From: Clostridium rhizosphaerae
Lineage (GTDB): Bacteria > Bacillota > Clostridia > Clostridiales > Clostridiaceae
Assembly: GCF_016765585.1 (NCBI RefSeq)
Contig: NZ_JAESWC010000002.1
Span: 1,240,001-1,304,000 of the forward strand
Direction of reading: 5' to 3'
Length of the DNA: 64,000 nucleotides
Notes under the pieces: generated by a model
Databases searched by the model: none
Told to the model about the DNA's origin: nothing
The model's input: only the letters and a program-made list of their open reading frames with translations
Program-made: the position numbers and the translations under genes
Shown here: piece by piece, positions 26,455 to 35,831 of the stretch
Layout: every line of letters starts with the position of its first letter
Position numbering within the stretch: position 1 is the first letter of the stretch

Positions 26455-26739
26455 ATGAACGATATATTTGGACAACCAATGCAGCAAAATTACAACTACA
26501 ATCCACGCAAATACGAAAAACCACAAGAGATATCACCTGAAGGACACTGTCCGCATCCACACCCTCATCCAGATCCAGACCCATGTAGACAGCTTCCTGG
26601 AACAGTATTAAGAATTAATATTCCTGCAGGTGCAACTATAAATATTCTTAACCTTGTAGAATTAACTTCGCCCTCAGGAATATGCTTAATATTAAGACTT
26701 CCTTTCTTAGGTGGAGAATGTGGCGAATGTCACCACTAA
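26455..26739 (+). CDS. Unrecognised small protein, CRQLPG family, copy 1
   Basis: A 94-aa product with AGGAGG 8 nt before the ATG at 26455 (an upstream in-frame ATG at 26419 lacks a site). The N-terminal half is polar, with a His/Pro/Asp run (CPHPHPHPDPDPC). The C-terminal half starts CRQLPGTVLRINIPAGATIN and continues with alternating hydrophobic residues suggesting beta strands, ending GGECGECHH. I do not recognise the family. Copy 2 directly downstream shares about 45 residues almost unchanged. Cysteine and histidine content could mean metal binding or cross-linking, as in surface or spore-layer proteins; that is a guess. Confidence 0.75.
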   Translation: MNDIFGQPMQQNYNYNPRKYEKPQEISPEGHCPHPHPHPDPDPCRQLPGTVLRINIPAGATINILNLVELTSPSGICLILRLPFLGGECGECHH

Positions 26740-26810
26740 GAGTAAAATTCATAGATATACGTAAGACCTATCAGAAATAATCTATTAAACTTTACGGGAG
26801 GGATACGAAG

Positions 26811-27068
26811 ATGTCAAACTACTTGCAGCCTACTAGCCAAAATGCTTGCAGACAGCTTCCTGGAACAATATTCCGTATATTTATTCCAGCAGGCACAACC
26901 ATAAATTTATTAAATCTTATTGAACTTACTTCACCTACAGGTATATGCCTGATTCTTAGGCTTCCATTCCTAAGTGGAGAATGCGGTACAAGCCGCCACC
27001 ATGAGTATGAAGATATATTTGACAGAATAAGACAAGCTGGCGGAAGAATAGAATCAGTTAATCAATAA
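26811..27068 (+). CDS. Unrecognised small protein, CRQLPG family, copy 2
   Basis: An 85-aa paralogue of the preceding gene. It lacks the His/Pro run and goes straight into CRQLPGTIFRIFIPAGTTIN, then LTSPTGICLILRLPFLSGECG, and has a charged tail (HHEYEDIFDRIRQAGG) that copy 1 lacks. GGGAGG lies 9 nt before the ATG. The gap to copy 1 is 71 bp. The three invariant cysteines (CRQL, GICL, ECG) are kept. No known domain is visible to me. Confidence 0.75.
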   Translation: MSNYLQPTSQNACRQLPGTIFRIFIPAGTTINLLNLIELTSPTGICLILRLPFLSGECGTSRHHEYEDIFDRIRQAGGRIESVNQ

Positions 27069-27081
27069 TATATTCTAATCT

Positions 27082-27118
27082 CTGTGGCAAAAGTATAAAC
27101 GTACTTTTGTCACAGTCC
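27082..27118 (+). terminator. Hairpin after CRQLPG copy 2
   Basis: CTGTGGCAAAAGTA (27082-27095) pairs with TACTTTTGTCACAG (27102-27115) with one G-T pair. The following tract is only weakly T-rich, so it may attenuate rather than fully stop transcription into the next gene. Confidence 0.55.
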
Positions 27119-27146
27119 TTTAATTATTTAGAAGGAGGTTAATTTT

Positions 27147-27530
27147 ATGAACAATAACTATAAGAAAATTTTTGATACTATATCACAGCTTGGCCAGTTA
27201 TCAAATCTTTCACAGTTTGTTAATGTAGAGGAATTCCCCTTAAATAAGGAAACTGATAAATTTGAAAGCAATAAAAACATACCTGAGGAATCAAAATATA
27301 TATATATTAGTAAAGATGATCTTGTTAAGCTTTTCCCTCAATTACAAGGAAAACTGGATGTTACTAATATACTTAGTGGACTGCTCGGAAAACTTCCTGT
27401 TTTAAAAGATATAATGCCAACTACAGAATCAGCTTCCAAGGCACCAAAGGAAGATACAACTTCCCCTAAAGAATCCCCAGATGCTTCTCAAACTGTTACT
27501 TTGGAATCTGAAAATACAAAAGAAGAATAA
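27147..27530 (+). CDS. Unrecognised hydrophilic protein
   Basis: A 127-aa product with GAAGGAGG upstream of the ATG. The N-terminal part has a predicted helical stretch (IFDTISQLGQLSNLSQFVN), the middle has DVTNILSGLLGKLPVLKDIM, and the last 30 residues are Ser/Thr/Pro/Glu-rich and probably disordered. No signal peptide or cysteine. It lies 78 bp after the second CRQLPG gene on the same strand and may work with it. I do not recognise it. Confidence 0.7.
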   Translation: MNNNYKKIFDTISQLGQLSNLSQFVNVEEFPLNKETDKFESNKNIPEESKYIYISKDDLVKLFPQLQGKLDVTNILSGLLGKLPVLKDIMPTTESASKAPKEDTTSPKESPDASQTVTLESENTKEE

Positions 27531-27576
27531 ACGCTTCCATATCATACTTATTTTATTTTTAATATGCACCTAATAT

Positions 27577-27640
27577 AAAAAAGGCTGGTTCAAAACATCT
27601 TAAACCTACTGCATGGTGTTTTGATCCAGTCCCTTTTATA
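27577..27640 (+). terminator. Terminator after the small-gene cluster
   Basis: AAAAAGGCTGGTTCAAAACA (from 27578) pairs imperfectly with TGTTTTGATCCAGTCCCTTT (27617-27636), followed by T-rich sequence. It separates the cluster from rarA. Confidence 0.75.
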
Positions 27641-27771
27641 TTTTATTATATATCAGATAAATCAATAATTATACTTTCTAGATGTCTTAACTCATTGTAT
27701 GATATAATACTAATTACAGTTTTAATTCAGCATATTGAAGGTTAATTTAATATAATGCAGGAAGTGAAGAA

Positions 27772-29091
27772 ATGGATTTATTTGATATAGCAAATCAAAA
27801 GAATAATACATCTTTAAAGCCATTGGCTGAAAGAGTCAGGCCGGAAACTCTCGAAGAGTACATAGGACAGGAACATTTGCTTGCAAAGGATAAGATGCTC
27901 TATAGAGCTATTATGACAGACAATATATCTTCAGTAATATTTTACGGGCCTCCAGGAGTAGGCAAAACCACTCTTGCTCGGATTATAGCTCATCAGACAA
28001 AAGCTAATTTCATAGAATTGAGTGCTGTAACCGCCGGAACCTCAGATGTTAAAAAGATAGTTCAAGATGCAGAAACCAGCTTAAAGCTTTACAGCAGAAA
28101 AACAATTCTATTTTTAGACGAGGTACATAGGTTCAGTAAATTACAGCAGGACTCACTTCTCCCCTCAGTTGAAAAAGGAATTATAACTTTAATTGGTGCT
28201 ACAACTGAAAACCCTTACTTTGAAGTAAATAACGCGCTTCTTTCACGTTCTATGATTTTTGAGCTTAGGGCTTTAAATGATGAAGATGTAGTAAAAGCTT
28301 TGAAGAATGCCTTAAAAAGTCCAAAAGGCTTTGGTAATCTTTCTGTGGATATTGAAGAAGATGTTTTTAAATACTTTGCTATTCACAGCAGCGGCGATAT
28401 TCGAAAAGCGCTTAATGCTTTAGATATGGCTGTTAAGACTTCAAAAAAAGAAAATAACAAAATTGTTATTACCGTAGAGGATGCTAAAGAATGTATCCAA
28501 AGAAAAATGACTTTATATGATAAAAACGGTGATAATCACTATGACACAATAAGCGCATTTATAAAATCTATGAGGGGCAGCGATCCTGATGCAGCAGTTT
28601 ATTATCTTTCAAAGATGCTGGATGCTGGTGAAGATCCTGTATTTGTGGCAAGAAGAATTGTAATATTTGCTTCCGAAGATGTGGGCAACGCCGATCCAAT
28701 GGCTCTTGTTGTAGCTACAAGCGCAATGACAGCGGCCCATATGATAGGAATGCCTGAATGCAGAATAAATCTATCTCAAGCAGCTATCTATGCTGCCTGT
28801 GCACCAAAATCCAATGCCTCCATAATGGCTATTGATTCAGCTCTTAGCGATGTTAAGCAGCATAGAGATTCCGGAATTCCCCCATATCTTATGGATGCCC
28901 ATTATAAAGGAGCTCAAAAGCTTGACCGCGGAATTGGCTATCTTTATCCCCACGCCTTTGGCGGATTTGTAGAACAGCAGTATCTGCCAAATTCACATAA
29001 GAACAAGATTTACTATAAGCCTACTGAAAATGGAGTGGAAGGAAGAATCAAGGATAGACTGAACAAACTATGGAAAAACAAACCTAGATAA
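27772..29091 (+). CDS. rarA: Replication-associated recombination protein RarA
   Basis: A 439-aa AAA+ ATPase of the RarA/MgsA/WRNIP1 family, which acts at stalled forks with the clamp-loader fold. Features: RPETLEEYIGQEHLL, Walker A GPPGVGKTT, Walker B TILFLDEVHRF, sensor GATTENPYFEVN, arginine SSGDIRKALN, and the C-terminal tetramerisation part (DPDAAVYYLSKMLDAGEDPVFVARR). It is expressed alone, followed by a bidirectional terminator. Confidence 0.97.
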   Translation: MDLFDIANQKNNTSLKPLAERVRPETLEEYIGQEHLLAKDKMLYRAIMTDNISSVIFYGPPGVGKTTLARIIAHQTKANFIELSAVTAGTSDVKKIVQDAETSLKLYSRKTILFLDEVHRFSKLQQDSLLPSVEKGIITLIGATTENPYFEVNNALLSRSMIFELRALNDEDVVKALKNALKSPKGFGNLSVDIEEDVFKYFAIHSSGDIRKALNALDMAVKTSKKENNKIVITVEDAKECIQRKMTLYDKNGDNHYDTISAFIKSMRGSDPDAAVYYLSKMLDAGEDPVFVARRIVIFASEDVGNADPMALVVATSAMTAAHMIGMPECRINLSQAAIYAACAPKSNASIMAIDSALSDVKQHRDSGIPPYLMDAHYKGAQKLDRGIGYLYPHAFGGFVEQQYLPNSHKNKIYYKPTENGVEGRIKDRLNKLWKNKPR

Positions 29092-29095
29092 ATTT

Positions 29096-29124
29096 AAAGG
29101 GGATGCTGCAAAACATCCCCTTTA
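29096..29124. terminator. Bidirectional terminator between rarA and the chemoreceptor
   Basis: AAAGGGGATG (29096-29105) pairs with CATCCCCTTT (29114-29123). It serves both convergent genes. Confidence 0.8.
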
Positions 29125-29127
29125 ATA

Positions 29128-30849
29128 TTATACTGTGAATCCTGAGGTAAGCTCACTTAATTTTTTAGCCATTTCTGACAATCCTTCTGTAGTCTTTTCT
29201 ATTTCTGTCATAGTGCTTAACTGCTCTTCTATACTTGCACTTATGTTTTCTGTACCGCCGGCTATTTCATTTGAAGTATCAGCAATATTGCCTATAGCTT
29301 TTTCTATTTCTTTTGTGCTTTGAGCCTGCTGCTCATTAGCATCTTCAATCTGTTCTATTTCACTTACAATATGCTGAATACTATCAATTATGTTTTCTAT
29401 GCTGCGCGAAGCCTCAGAAGCTTTTTCAACCCCAAGCGATACTTTTTCTTCAACTTGACCAACAGAGTTTACTGCTGTAGCTGATTTTGACTGGTTTTCT
29501 TTTATAAGCTTAGAAATTTCATTTGCTGCATTATTGCTCTCATCAGCAAGCTTTCTTATTTCGTCTGCCACCACATTAAAGCCTCTTCCTGCTTCTCCCG
29601 CTCTAGCTGCTTCTATAGCTGCATTAAGTGCTAAAAGGTTAGTCTGCTCAGATATTGCTGTTATAATTTGAATTATATCACCTATCTTTTTAGAAGAATC
29701 ATCCAGGTCATTAATTATTACAGACACTTCTTTTGATGATACGGCAATTTCCTTAATAGAAGAAACAATTTCAGATATTTTCTCTGCACTATCCTTTGCT
29801 GCATCTTCAGCCTTTCTGCTGTTATCCGTAGTATTCTTACTTGATAACGAAGTTGCTTCTGAAAATTTTGCTGCTTCTGAAAGGCTTGCCATTGTTTCTT
29901 CTGCGGCTGCAGCACCATCAGAGGTTCCTGAAGCTATCTCAACAACAGTACCTGATATTTGCTCTAGTGACTGTGTCGTGATGCTGGTTGCTGAAGCCAA
30001 CTGCTCACTTGAAGAAGTGATAGTTTTTGCTGAAGAAGATACTTCTTTAATAATACTGTGCAGTCTTTCTATAAACAAGTCAAAACTTTTGCTAAGTTCT
30101 CCTATCTCATCCTTGCTTTCATAACCTATTCTTTGAGTTAAATCGCCGTTATTTTGTGAAACCTCTTTAAGTTTTCTTGTAACCTGTCCTACAGGAACAA
30201 TTATAGATCTTATTATAACTACAGATAAAACTAGTGCTATAACTGCACATATAGCCAATAAAATTATAACTGCCTTGATAGTATTACTGTAAACTAGTTT
30301 GCTGTCATTATAGGTCTTTTTTGCAGCAGCAGACTGGTCCGCAATAATTTTATCTAACGCATTAACTAATTCTTTTTTTGTGCTGTCAAATTCAGTCATT
30401 CCCTGTGGAGGTCCCGGCTGTCCATTAGCCTGTGTATTTTGAGTTGCCCCAATTCCATTATCTTTTATAAATATATCCTTTGAAGCTATAAATGCATTAT
30501 ATTTTTCCATGAAGGTCTTATTCTCAGCATTATTTTTATAGGTTTCCATCTTCTTTTCAAGAGAAGCCGCACGAGAATCCATATCGTCCTGCACTGTTTT
30601 CATAGCTTTCTCATCACCTCTGGCATCCATTATTGAATTAGCCTGAGCTCTTATATATTCAACGTCAGATTTAATTCCATCCAAATAAACAATGGGAGCA
30701 AGTCTCGAATCATTTAATTCAATAACCTTTGAGTTAACATTAGATATTTGCTTTACTGATACTACTCCAATTACTAAAAGAAAGATTAAAAAACTTGCTG
30801 AAAGTATACCTATTTTTTGCCCTAATTTAACGTTCTTAAAAAATTTCAT
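29128..30849 (-). CDS. Methyl-accepting chemotaxis protein (4-helix sensor type)
   Basis: A 573-aa receptor. Helix 1 is at about 11-31, followed by a four-helix-bundle type extracellular domain (about 32-190) that carries a Gln/Pro/Gly-rich insertion ([14 protein letters not shown] near residue 145), helix 2 at about 192-214, HAMP, and the signalling domain with the conserved hairpin tip ([35 protein letters not shown]). It follows the module-2 permease by 78 bp on the same strand and may be co-transcribed with it. Ligand unknown. Confidence 0.95.
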   Translation of the reverse strand: MKFFKNVKLGQKIGILSASFLIFLLVIGVVSVKQISNVNSKVIELNDSRLAPIVYLDGIKSDVEYIRAQANSIMDARGDEKAMKTVQDDMDSRAASLEKKMETYKNNAENKTFMEKYNAFIASKDIFIKDNGIGATQNTQANGQPGPPQGMTEFDSTKKELVNALDKIIADQSAAAKKTYNDSKLVYSNTIKAVIILLAICAVIALVLSVVIIRSIIVPVGQVTRKLKEVSQNNGDLTQRIGYESKDEIGELSKSFDLFIERLHSIIKEVSSSAKTITSSSEQLASATSITTQSLEQISGTVVEIASGTSDGAAAAEETMASLSEAAKFSEATSLSSKNTTDNSRKAEDAAKDSAEKISEIVSSIKEIAVSSKEVSVIINDLDDSSKKIGDIIQIITAISEQTNLLALNAAIEAARAGEAGRGFNVVADEIRKLADESNNAANEISKLIKENQSKSATAVNSVGQVEEKVSLGVEKASEASRSIENIIDSIQHIVSEIEQIEDANEQQAQSTKEIEKAIGNIADTSNEIAGGTENISASIEEQLSTMTEIEKTTEGLSEMAKKLSELTSGFTV

Positions 30850-30927
30850 CTTGCCTTCCCCCAGTTTGAATTTATTCTGATATACTATCGTAACTTTATT
30901 TATAAACTTTAGGTAACATTTTAATTT

Positions 30928-32124
30928 CTATTCAAATCTTAAAGCATCTATTGGATTAAGTTTTGATGCTTTATTTGCTGGGTAAATTCCAAAAACTATA
31001 CCCACCAGCACTGAGAATATAAATGCTGCAATTACAATATTATTAGAAATCAGTATTGTTGTACTGAAAAACTTTTGTCCAATGTAGGCACTAAAGTATC
31101 CTAATAAAACTCCAAGTATTCCTCCAAAGCCGCTTACACTTGCTGCTTCAATAAGAAATTGAGTGAGTATTGTTCTTCTTTTGGCTCCAATGGCCTTTCT
31201 TGTTCCTATTTCCCTTGTTCTTTCAATTACAGATACAAGCATTATATTCATGATTCCTATTCCGCCTACAACTAAGGATATAGCAGCTATTCCGGCAAGC
31301 ATTGTTGTCATGCTCTTGCTTGTAGAAGTTGCAGTATCTAAAAGGCTTGTCTGATCCATTACTCTATAATAGCTTCTTGTAGTTGTACTGCTCGTATTAC
31401 TGTTTATTTTGTATTTTTTATTTAAAAAGAGCTGTAAATATGCCTTTGCAGTATCAACCTTGTCTTTACTCTTTGCTTCTATATAAAATGTTTTTGCACT
31501 AGCTGTTTTTAATAATCTCTCTGCTGTTGATAACGGAACTATAATTCTATCATCGCTGGAACCCTGACTTGAAGTTCCTGATGATTGAAGTACTCCAATT
31601 ATAGTAAACTCTATACCATTTACATACATTGTATTTCCTGTTACATTTGTGTAACCGAAAATATTTTGAGCAGTTTCAGTACCAATTACAAGCACATTTA
31701 ATCTGCTGTCAACATCTCTTTGATTTATAAATCTTCCTGAAGCTACTGTAAGCTTTCTTATTTCTGCGTAGTTTGGTGTAGATGCCTCAAGTATTGTAGT
31801 ACTGGTTTTTTCTCCAGCTTTAATATTAATACTTCCTTGAGATATTGCAGGAGCAATTTCTTTTATTCCAGGTTTAGTTTTTAAATCTGCAAGCTCCTCA
31901 TCTGTTATCGTAGGAGTTCTGTTTCCTGTAATATTTACTGTAATAAGGTTTGTCCCAAGCTTCTCTATTTGGTCGCTAACCTGCTTTTGGGTTCCCTGTC
32001 CCATACCTACAAGAACAATTACCGAGGAAATACCTATAATTATACCAAGCATTGTAAGAAATGAGCGCATCTTGTTATTCCAAACGGAGGATAGTGCCAT
32101 TCTTATTAGTCTTGTGATTTTCAT
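30928..32124 (-). CDS. MacB-type ABC transporter permease (module 2)
   Basis: A 398-aa paralogue of the permease at 18477, with the same four-helix layout, extracytoplasmic domain and VIERTREIGTRKAIGAKR motif. It overlaps the ATPase gene by ATGA. It is the third gene of the module-2 order adaptor - ATPase - permease and probably shares a distinct substrate or inducer with the kinase at 34401. Confidence 0.95.
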   Translation of the reverse strand: MKITRLIRMALSSVWNNKMRSFLTMLGIIIGISSVIVLVGMGQGTQKQVSDQIEKLGTNLITVNITGNRTPTITDEELADLKTKPGIKEIAPAISQGSINIKAGEKTSTTILEASTPNYAEIRKLTVASGRFINQRDVDSRLNVLVIGTETAQNIFGYTNVTGNTMYVNGIEFTIIGVLQSSGTSSQGSSDDRIIVPLSTAERLLKTASAKTFYIEAKSKDKVDTAKAYLQLFLNKKYKINSNTSSTTTRSYYRVMDQTSLLDTATSTSKSMTTMLAGIAAISLVVGGIGIMNIMLVSVIERTREIGTRKAIGAKRRTILTQFLIEAASVSGFGGILGVLLGYFSAYIGQKFFSTTILISNNIVIAAFIFSVLVGIVFGIYPANKASKLNPIDALRFE

Positions 32125-32837
32125 GCTCTCATCTCCTTTTTATTAAGTTCATCGGAAGTAATCCTTCCATCTCTTACTGTAATCATTCTCTTAGCATATG
32201 AGGCTATTTCTTTATCGTGAGTAATCATTATTATAGTGTTTCCTTCATTATTTAAATCTGTAAGCATTTTGAGTACTTCTTTTCCTGTTTTGCTATCCAG
32301 TGCTCCAGTTGGCTCATCTGCAAGGATTATTTGAGGGTCAGTTACTAATGCTCTAGCTATAGCAACCCTCTGCATCTGACCTCCGGAAAGCTCTGAAGGC
32401 TTATGCTTTAAGTGAGTTTCAAGTCCTACTCTTTGCAGTGCAAGCTTTGCCTTTTCCCTTACTTCTCTATTGGAATATCCTAAATATATTAATGGCAGCT
32501 CCACATTTTCTAATATGCTTAGTTTAGCAAGCAAATTATAATTTTGAAATATAAAGCCTATCTTTTTGTTTCTTATCTCTGCAAGCTTATTGTCGCTGCA
32601 TTTTGTATTGAGACCGTCTAAAATATACTCACCATTTGTAGGAGTATCGAGGCATCCTATAATATTCATAAGCGTTGACTTACCAGCTCCTGAAGGGCCA
32701 ACTATTGCTGTGTATTCTCCTTTATATATGGTCAGGTCAACAGAATCTAAAGCTTTAAAGCTGCTGTTTCCCATCTTATATATCTTTTCTATATTAGTCA
32801 TTTCTATCATAGCTTTTTTATTTAAATTTTGTTCCAT
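32121..32837 (-). CDS. ABC transporter ATP-binding protein (module 2)
   Basis: A 238-aa ATPase nearly identical to the one at 19673 in the catalytic parts (GPSGAGKST, LSGGQMQ, IILADEPTGALD). Its ribosome site AGGGAGG is provided by the end of the hairpin-repeat unit that fills the gap to the adaptor gene. It energises the module-2 permease. Confidence 0.96.
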   Translation of the reverse strand: MEQNLNKKAMIEMTNIEKIYKMGNSSFKALDSVDLTIYKGEYTAIVGPSGAGKSTLMNIIGCLDTPTNGEYILDGLNTKCSDNKLAEIRNKKIGFIFQNYNLLAKLSILENVELPLIYLGYSNREVREKAKLALQRVGLETHLKHKPSELSGGQMQRVAIARALVTDPQIILADEPTGALDSKTGKEVLKMLTDLNNEGNTIIMITHDKEIASYAKRMITVRDGRITSDELNKKEMRA

Positions 32838-32841
32838 ATAT

Positions 32842-33015
32842 ACCTCCCTTTCGTCGGAACACTGGGCAGTTTATACTTGCTCGCTTCCGCTCGCAAACTA
32901 CCCGTTGAAGCTCATTTAGATCTTCAACCTCCCTTTCGTCGGAACACTGAGTAATTAAAACTCTCGCTCCGCTCGAAAATTACTCGTTAAAGTCCATTTA
33001 GGACTTTAACCTCCC
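32842..33015 (-). repeat. Two tandem two-hairpin units inside the module-2 operon
   Basis: Two units with a period of 85 bp lie between adaptor and ATPase. Minus-strand unit 1: stem GTTGAAG/CTTCAAC, then GGGTAGTTT/AAACTGCCC around GCGAGCGGAAGCGAGC. Unit 2: stem GTTAAAGTCC/GGACTTTAAC, then GAGTAATT/AATTACTC around CGAGCGGAGCGAG. Each ends in CCGACGAAAGGGAGG, a ribosome-site-like tail. The architecture equals that of the array at 1822-2113, but the stems differ and pairing is conserved. Confidence 0.88.
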
Positions 33016-33039
33016 AATAAAACAGAGCTTAGCAAATTA

Positions 33040-34245
33040 TTATTTGCCGCCGCCTTGATTTCCTCCCTGTGATCCTCCTGAAGGTGCTCCCTGGGGTCCT
33101 CCTTCTGGTCTGCCGCCGCCCATCATATCAGCTCCGCCAAAGCCGCCCATATTATTTCTACTATTGTTTGAGCTACTGCTTGTGGAAGGTAATTTTACTA
33201 CAAGCTTTTCACCCTCTGTAAGTCCTTCTGTTACTTCAATATAGTTATCTGTCTCAAGTCCTGTTTTAATTTCGACCTGCTTTCCGGCATTAGAACTGCT
33301 CTTCGTTGAGCTTGCTTGCTGATTATTACTATTTTGAGCTGAAGTAGTGCTGCTGTCTGCTACTCTAACATACTTTTTGCCATTACTCTCTGTTACAGAC
33401 TCTACTGGTACTGCCAATGCATTTACCTTGCTGTCAATTGAAATAGTTACATTTGCATTCATACCAAGCTTTATTCCTGCCGGGTCTTTAACAGCTACTA
33501 CTACATCATAAGTTGTTACATTATTTGAAGTAGTTCCTGTTTGTGCTATAGTTTCGACTGCTCCTTCGTATGTTTTACCTTTTATGGCATCAAACTTTAT
33601 TTCGGATTTTTGACCTATTTTAACATTATTAATATTAAGTTCATCTACAGACACCTTTACTTTTATTGAAGTCATGTCTACTATGGTTAACACTGCCTTT
33701 GCTGATTGAGCACTGTCTCCGTTAGTGTTATTTACCGCAGTAATAACTCCGCCTATAGGTGCTGTAACTGTCATATTGCTGACTGCTTTATTAGCATCGC
33801 TTAATTGAGTTTTAGCATCACTTACAGATAACTTGTCCATAGCTATTTTATTATCATCTATTTTCTCTGCACTCTCATCACTTGCTAAAGTAAGACTTTG
33901 TTTAGTTACGTTATTCTTTGCAGTTGTTACTGCATTTTTCAGCTGATCACTGTCAGCAGTAAACAGTTTTTGTCCTGCAGTTACTGTGTCTCCAACCTTA
34001 ACAGACAATCCTGATATTGTTCCATTATTATTTGGCATTACATCCTTTGTATTTGCTGCATAAGCAGACCCAGTTCCTTGAACTGTAACCTGAAGATTCA
34101 TCTTTTTAGCTGTAACCTGTATATTCTGTACCGTTGCTGTTGCAGGTTTTGCAATAAAATAAGTCTTGTAGCCATAATAACCTCCAAAACCAACTGCAAT
34201 AACAATCACTCCTGTAACAATAGCTTTAATCAATTTACTTTTCAT
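33040..34245 (-). CDS. Efflux adaptor (HlyD/MacA type) (module 2)
   Basis: A 401-aa paralogue of the adaptor at 20407: N-terminal membrane helix, lipoyl/barrel halves (GTISGLSVKVGDTVTAGQKLF and VTAPIGGVITAVNNTNGDS) and a shorter coiled-coil part. The last 35 residues are Gly/Pro/Gln-rich (GGGRPEGGPQGAPSGG). A frame opens at 34296, but AGGAGGG stands 6 nt before the ATG at 34245. It is the first gene of the module-2 exporter operon. Confidence 0.93.
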   Translation of the reverse strand: MKSKLIKAIVTGVIVIAVGFGGYYGYKTYFIAKPATATVQNIQVTAKKMNLQVTVQGTGSAYAANTKDVMPNNNGTISGLSVKVGDTVTAGQKLFTADSDQLKNAVTTAKNNVTKQSLTLASDESAEKIDDNKIAMDKLSVSDAKTQLSDANKAVSNMTVTAPIGGVITAVNNTNGDSAQSAKAVLTIVDMTSIKVKVSVDELNINNVKIGQKSEIKFDAIKGKTYEGAVETIAQTGTTSNNVTTYDVVVAVKDPAGIKLGMNANVTISIDSKVNALAVPVESVTESNGKKYVRVADSSTTSAQNSNNQQASSTKSSSNAGKQVEIKTGLETDNYIEVTEGLTEGEKLVVKLPSTSSSSNNSRNNMGGFGGADMMGGGRPEGGPQGAPSGGSQGGNQGGGK

Positions 34246-34383
34246 TATTAACCCTCCTGTATTCCTTATAGGTCCATGACAATTATTAATTGTCATGCCT
34301 CCACTATCCTTCTCTCATCTATATAAGGATTATATCTACCAATTGTTGCATGAGTATCAAATAAATATGTGAACTTTGTGTGA

Positions 34384-34415
34384 TAAAAAAATAACCAGCA
34401 TTACTGCTGGCTATC
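34384..34415 (-). terminator. Terminator overlapping the end of sensor kinase 2
   Basis: The hairpin ATAGCCAGCA/TGCTGGTTAT (within 34391-34414, minus strand) overlaps the last codons and stop of the kinase and is followed by a T-run. It would separate the two-component genes from the exporter genes. Confidence 0.65.
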
Positions 34416-35831
34416 TTCCTTTAAAACAGGATATTTAATTATAAAGCTTACTCCATTTTCTCTGTTGACAGCTTTTATCTCTCCACCGTAAAAATCTATG
34501 ATTTTCTTTGTAATAGCAAGACCAAGACCGAAGTTGCCTGTTTTATCCTTATAAAGGTTGTCAAAAATATGATCTATATGCTTTGAGTCTATATTAGGGC
34601 CGTCATTGTATATTTCGAGCACTGCAAAGTTCTCCTGTCTGTCTAAACTTATTGATATTTCTTCTTTTGCATATCTAAGTCCATTTTCCAATATATTTTC
34701 AATAGCAACCTTGTCCTTATCTAAGTTTCCATTAACCATAATATCCTGTAAGTCTAGATTCCACTCTATTTTACTGTTTACAACCTCAAATCTGCTTGTT
34801 ATGTGAAGAAGAAGCTCCTTAAAGTTAATTTCAGTATCCTCGCTGTTATTTTCAAGGACATAGTCAAGAGTATTCAAATATAGTATCTGCTTTATTTTTT
34901 TCTCAAGACCAATAGCTTCGTCTCTTATTATTTCAGCTGTGTTTTCAACAGAGTCGATATAAACCCCATCAATTATTGCATCTGCATGGCTCATTATAAC
35001 CATAACCGGAGTTTTTAAATCGTGCGAAATACTTTGCAAAAATGTCTTTTCCTCTTCGTCTGCCTTTTTTAATTCTTTCTGCATTTTATTCATAGAGGCT
35101 GCAAGACTTCCTATTTCGTCTTCATTTCTTATAATTATAGGATCCTTCCAGTCCTTTCGTGCAATTTTCTCAGTGAATGCTTCAAGCTCTTTAAGCGGTT
35201 TTGCAATAAACTGAGCCACAATCTTTGATGCTACAAAGCCTATAGCGATAAAAACAACTCCCACTATTATAAACATATAAAGTAAATTGTTATCTTCTCT
35301 ATTTGGCATATAGGTTATCAAATATGACTTTCCTGATTTACTGTTATTTACAGAGCTTATTATAAATAAAAATCTAACATTCTTATAAGTTTGATTAAAT
35401 TCCTTTTCGTACATATTGCTATTTTGTACAAAACCTGCCATCCACATTTTAACTTCGTTATCATTAATAAAATCCTGTGGTCGGGGTCCCGTCATATCCT
35501 TACCCTGCGGCGGTACATGATCTCTCTTATTTAAATCTTCTATTTGTGTTTTACTATCATTTACATTTAATATAAAGTTATTACTTCCTTTAAGATTTTT
35601 AAACTCGTCAAACCTGTTGGCATCTGCAGCACTAAAGTTATTACCGTTTAGCAGAAAACCATGAACCCCCTTCAAATCTTGAATTCTAGCGCTTTCATTT
35701 ATTTTTCTAAAGGCAAATAAGTATAATAGCGAAATACAAAAAATAATTATTAATATAATAACTGTAAAAGTGGTCCATATCCTCATGGTTAAAGACTTAA
35801 ATTTAAGCTTATTCTTGAATTTTCTCATCAT
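34401..35831 (-). CDS. Sensor histidine kinase (two-component system 2)
   Basis: A 476-aa kinase: helix 1 at about 17-41, an extracellular region (about 42-182) that includes a Pro/Gln-rich stretch (DHVPPQGKDMTGPRPQDF), helix 2 at about 183-205, HAMP, HisKA with His270 in SISHDLKTP, and an ATPase domain with NILENGLRYA and FGLGLAITKKI. It overlaps its response regulator by ATGA. Sequence outside the catalytic parts differs from kinase 1, so the signals probably differ. Confidence 0.94.
   Translation of the reverse strand: MMRKFKNKLKFKSLTMRIWTTFTVIILIIIFCISLLYLFAFRKINESARIQDLKGVHGFLLNGNNFSAADANRFDEFKNLKGSNNFILNVNDSKTQIEDLNKRDHVPPQGKDMTGPRPQDFINDNEVKMWMAGFVQNSNMYEKEFNQTYKNVRFLFIISSVNNSKSGKSYLITYMPNREDNNLLYMFIIVGVVFIAIGFVASKIVAQFIAKPLKELEAFTEKIARKDWKDPIIIRNEDEIGSLAASMNKMQKELKKADEEEKTFLQSISHDLKTPVMVIMSHADAIIDGVYIDSVENTAEIIRDEAIGLEKKIKQILYLNTLDYVLENNSEDTEINFKELLLHITSRFEVVNSKIEWNLDLQDIMVNGNLDKDKVAIENILENGLRYAKEEISISLDRQENFAVLEIYNDGPNIDSKHIDHIFDNLYKDKTGNFGLGLAITKKIIDFYGGEIKAVNRENGVSFIIKYPVLKEDSQQ

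Noticed and set aside
26335-26526. Minus-strand 63-aa hydrophobic frame
   Set aside because: It overlaps the start of the CRQLPG gene, which has a strong ribosome site. AT-rich antisense frames often look hydrophobic.
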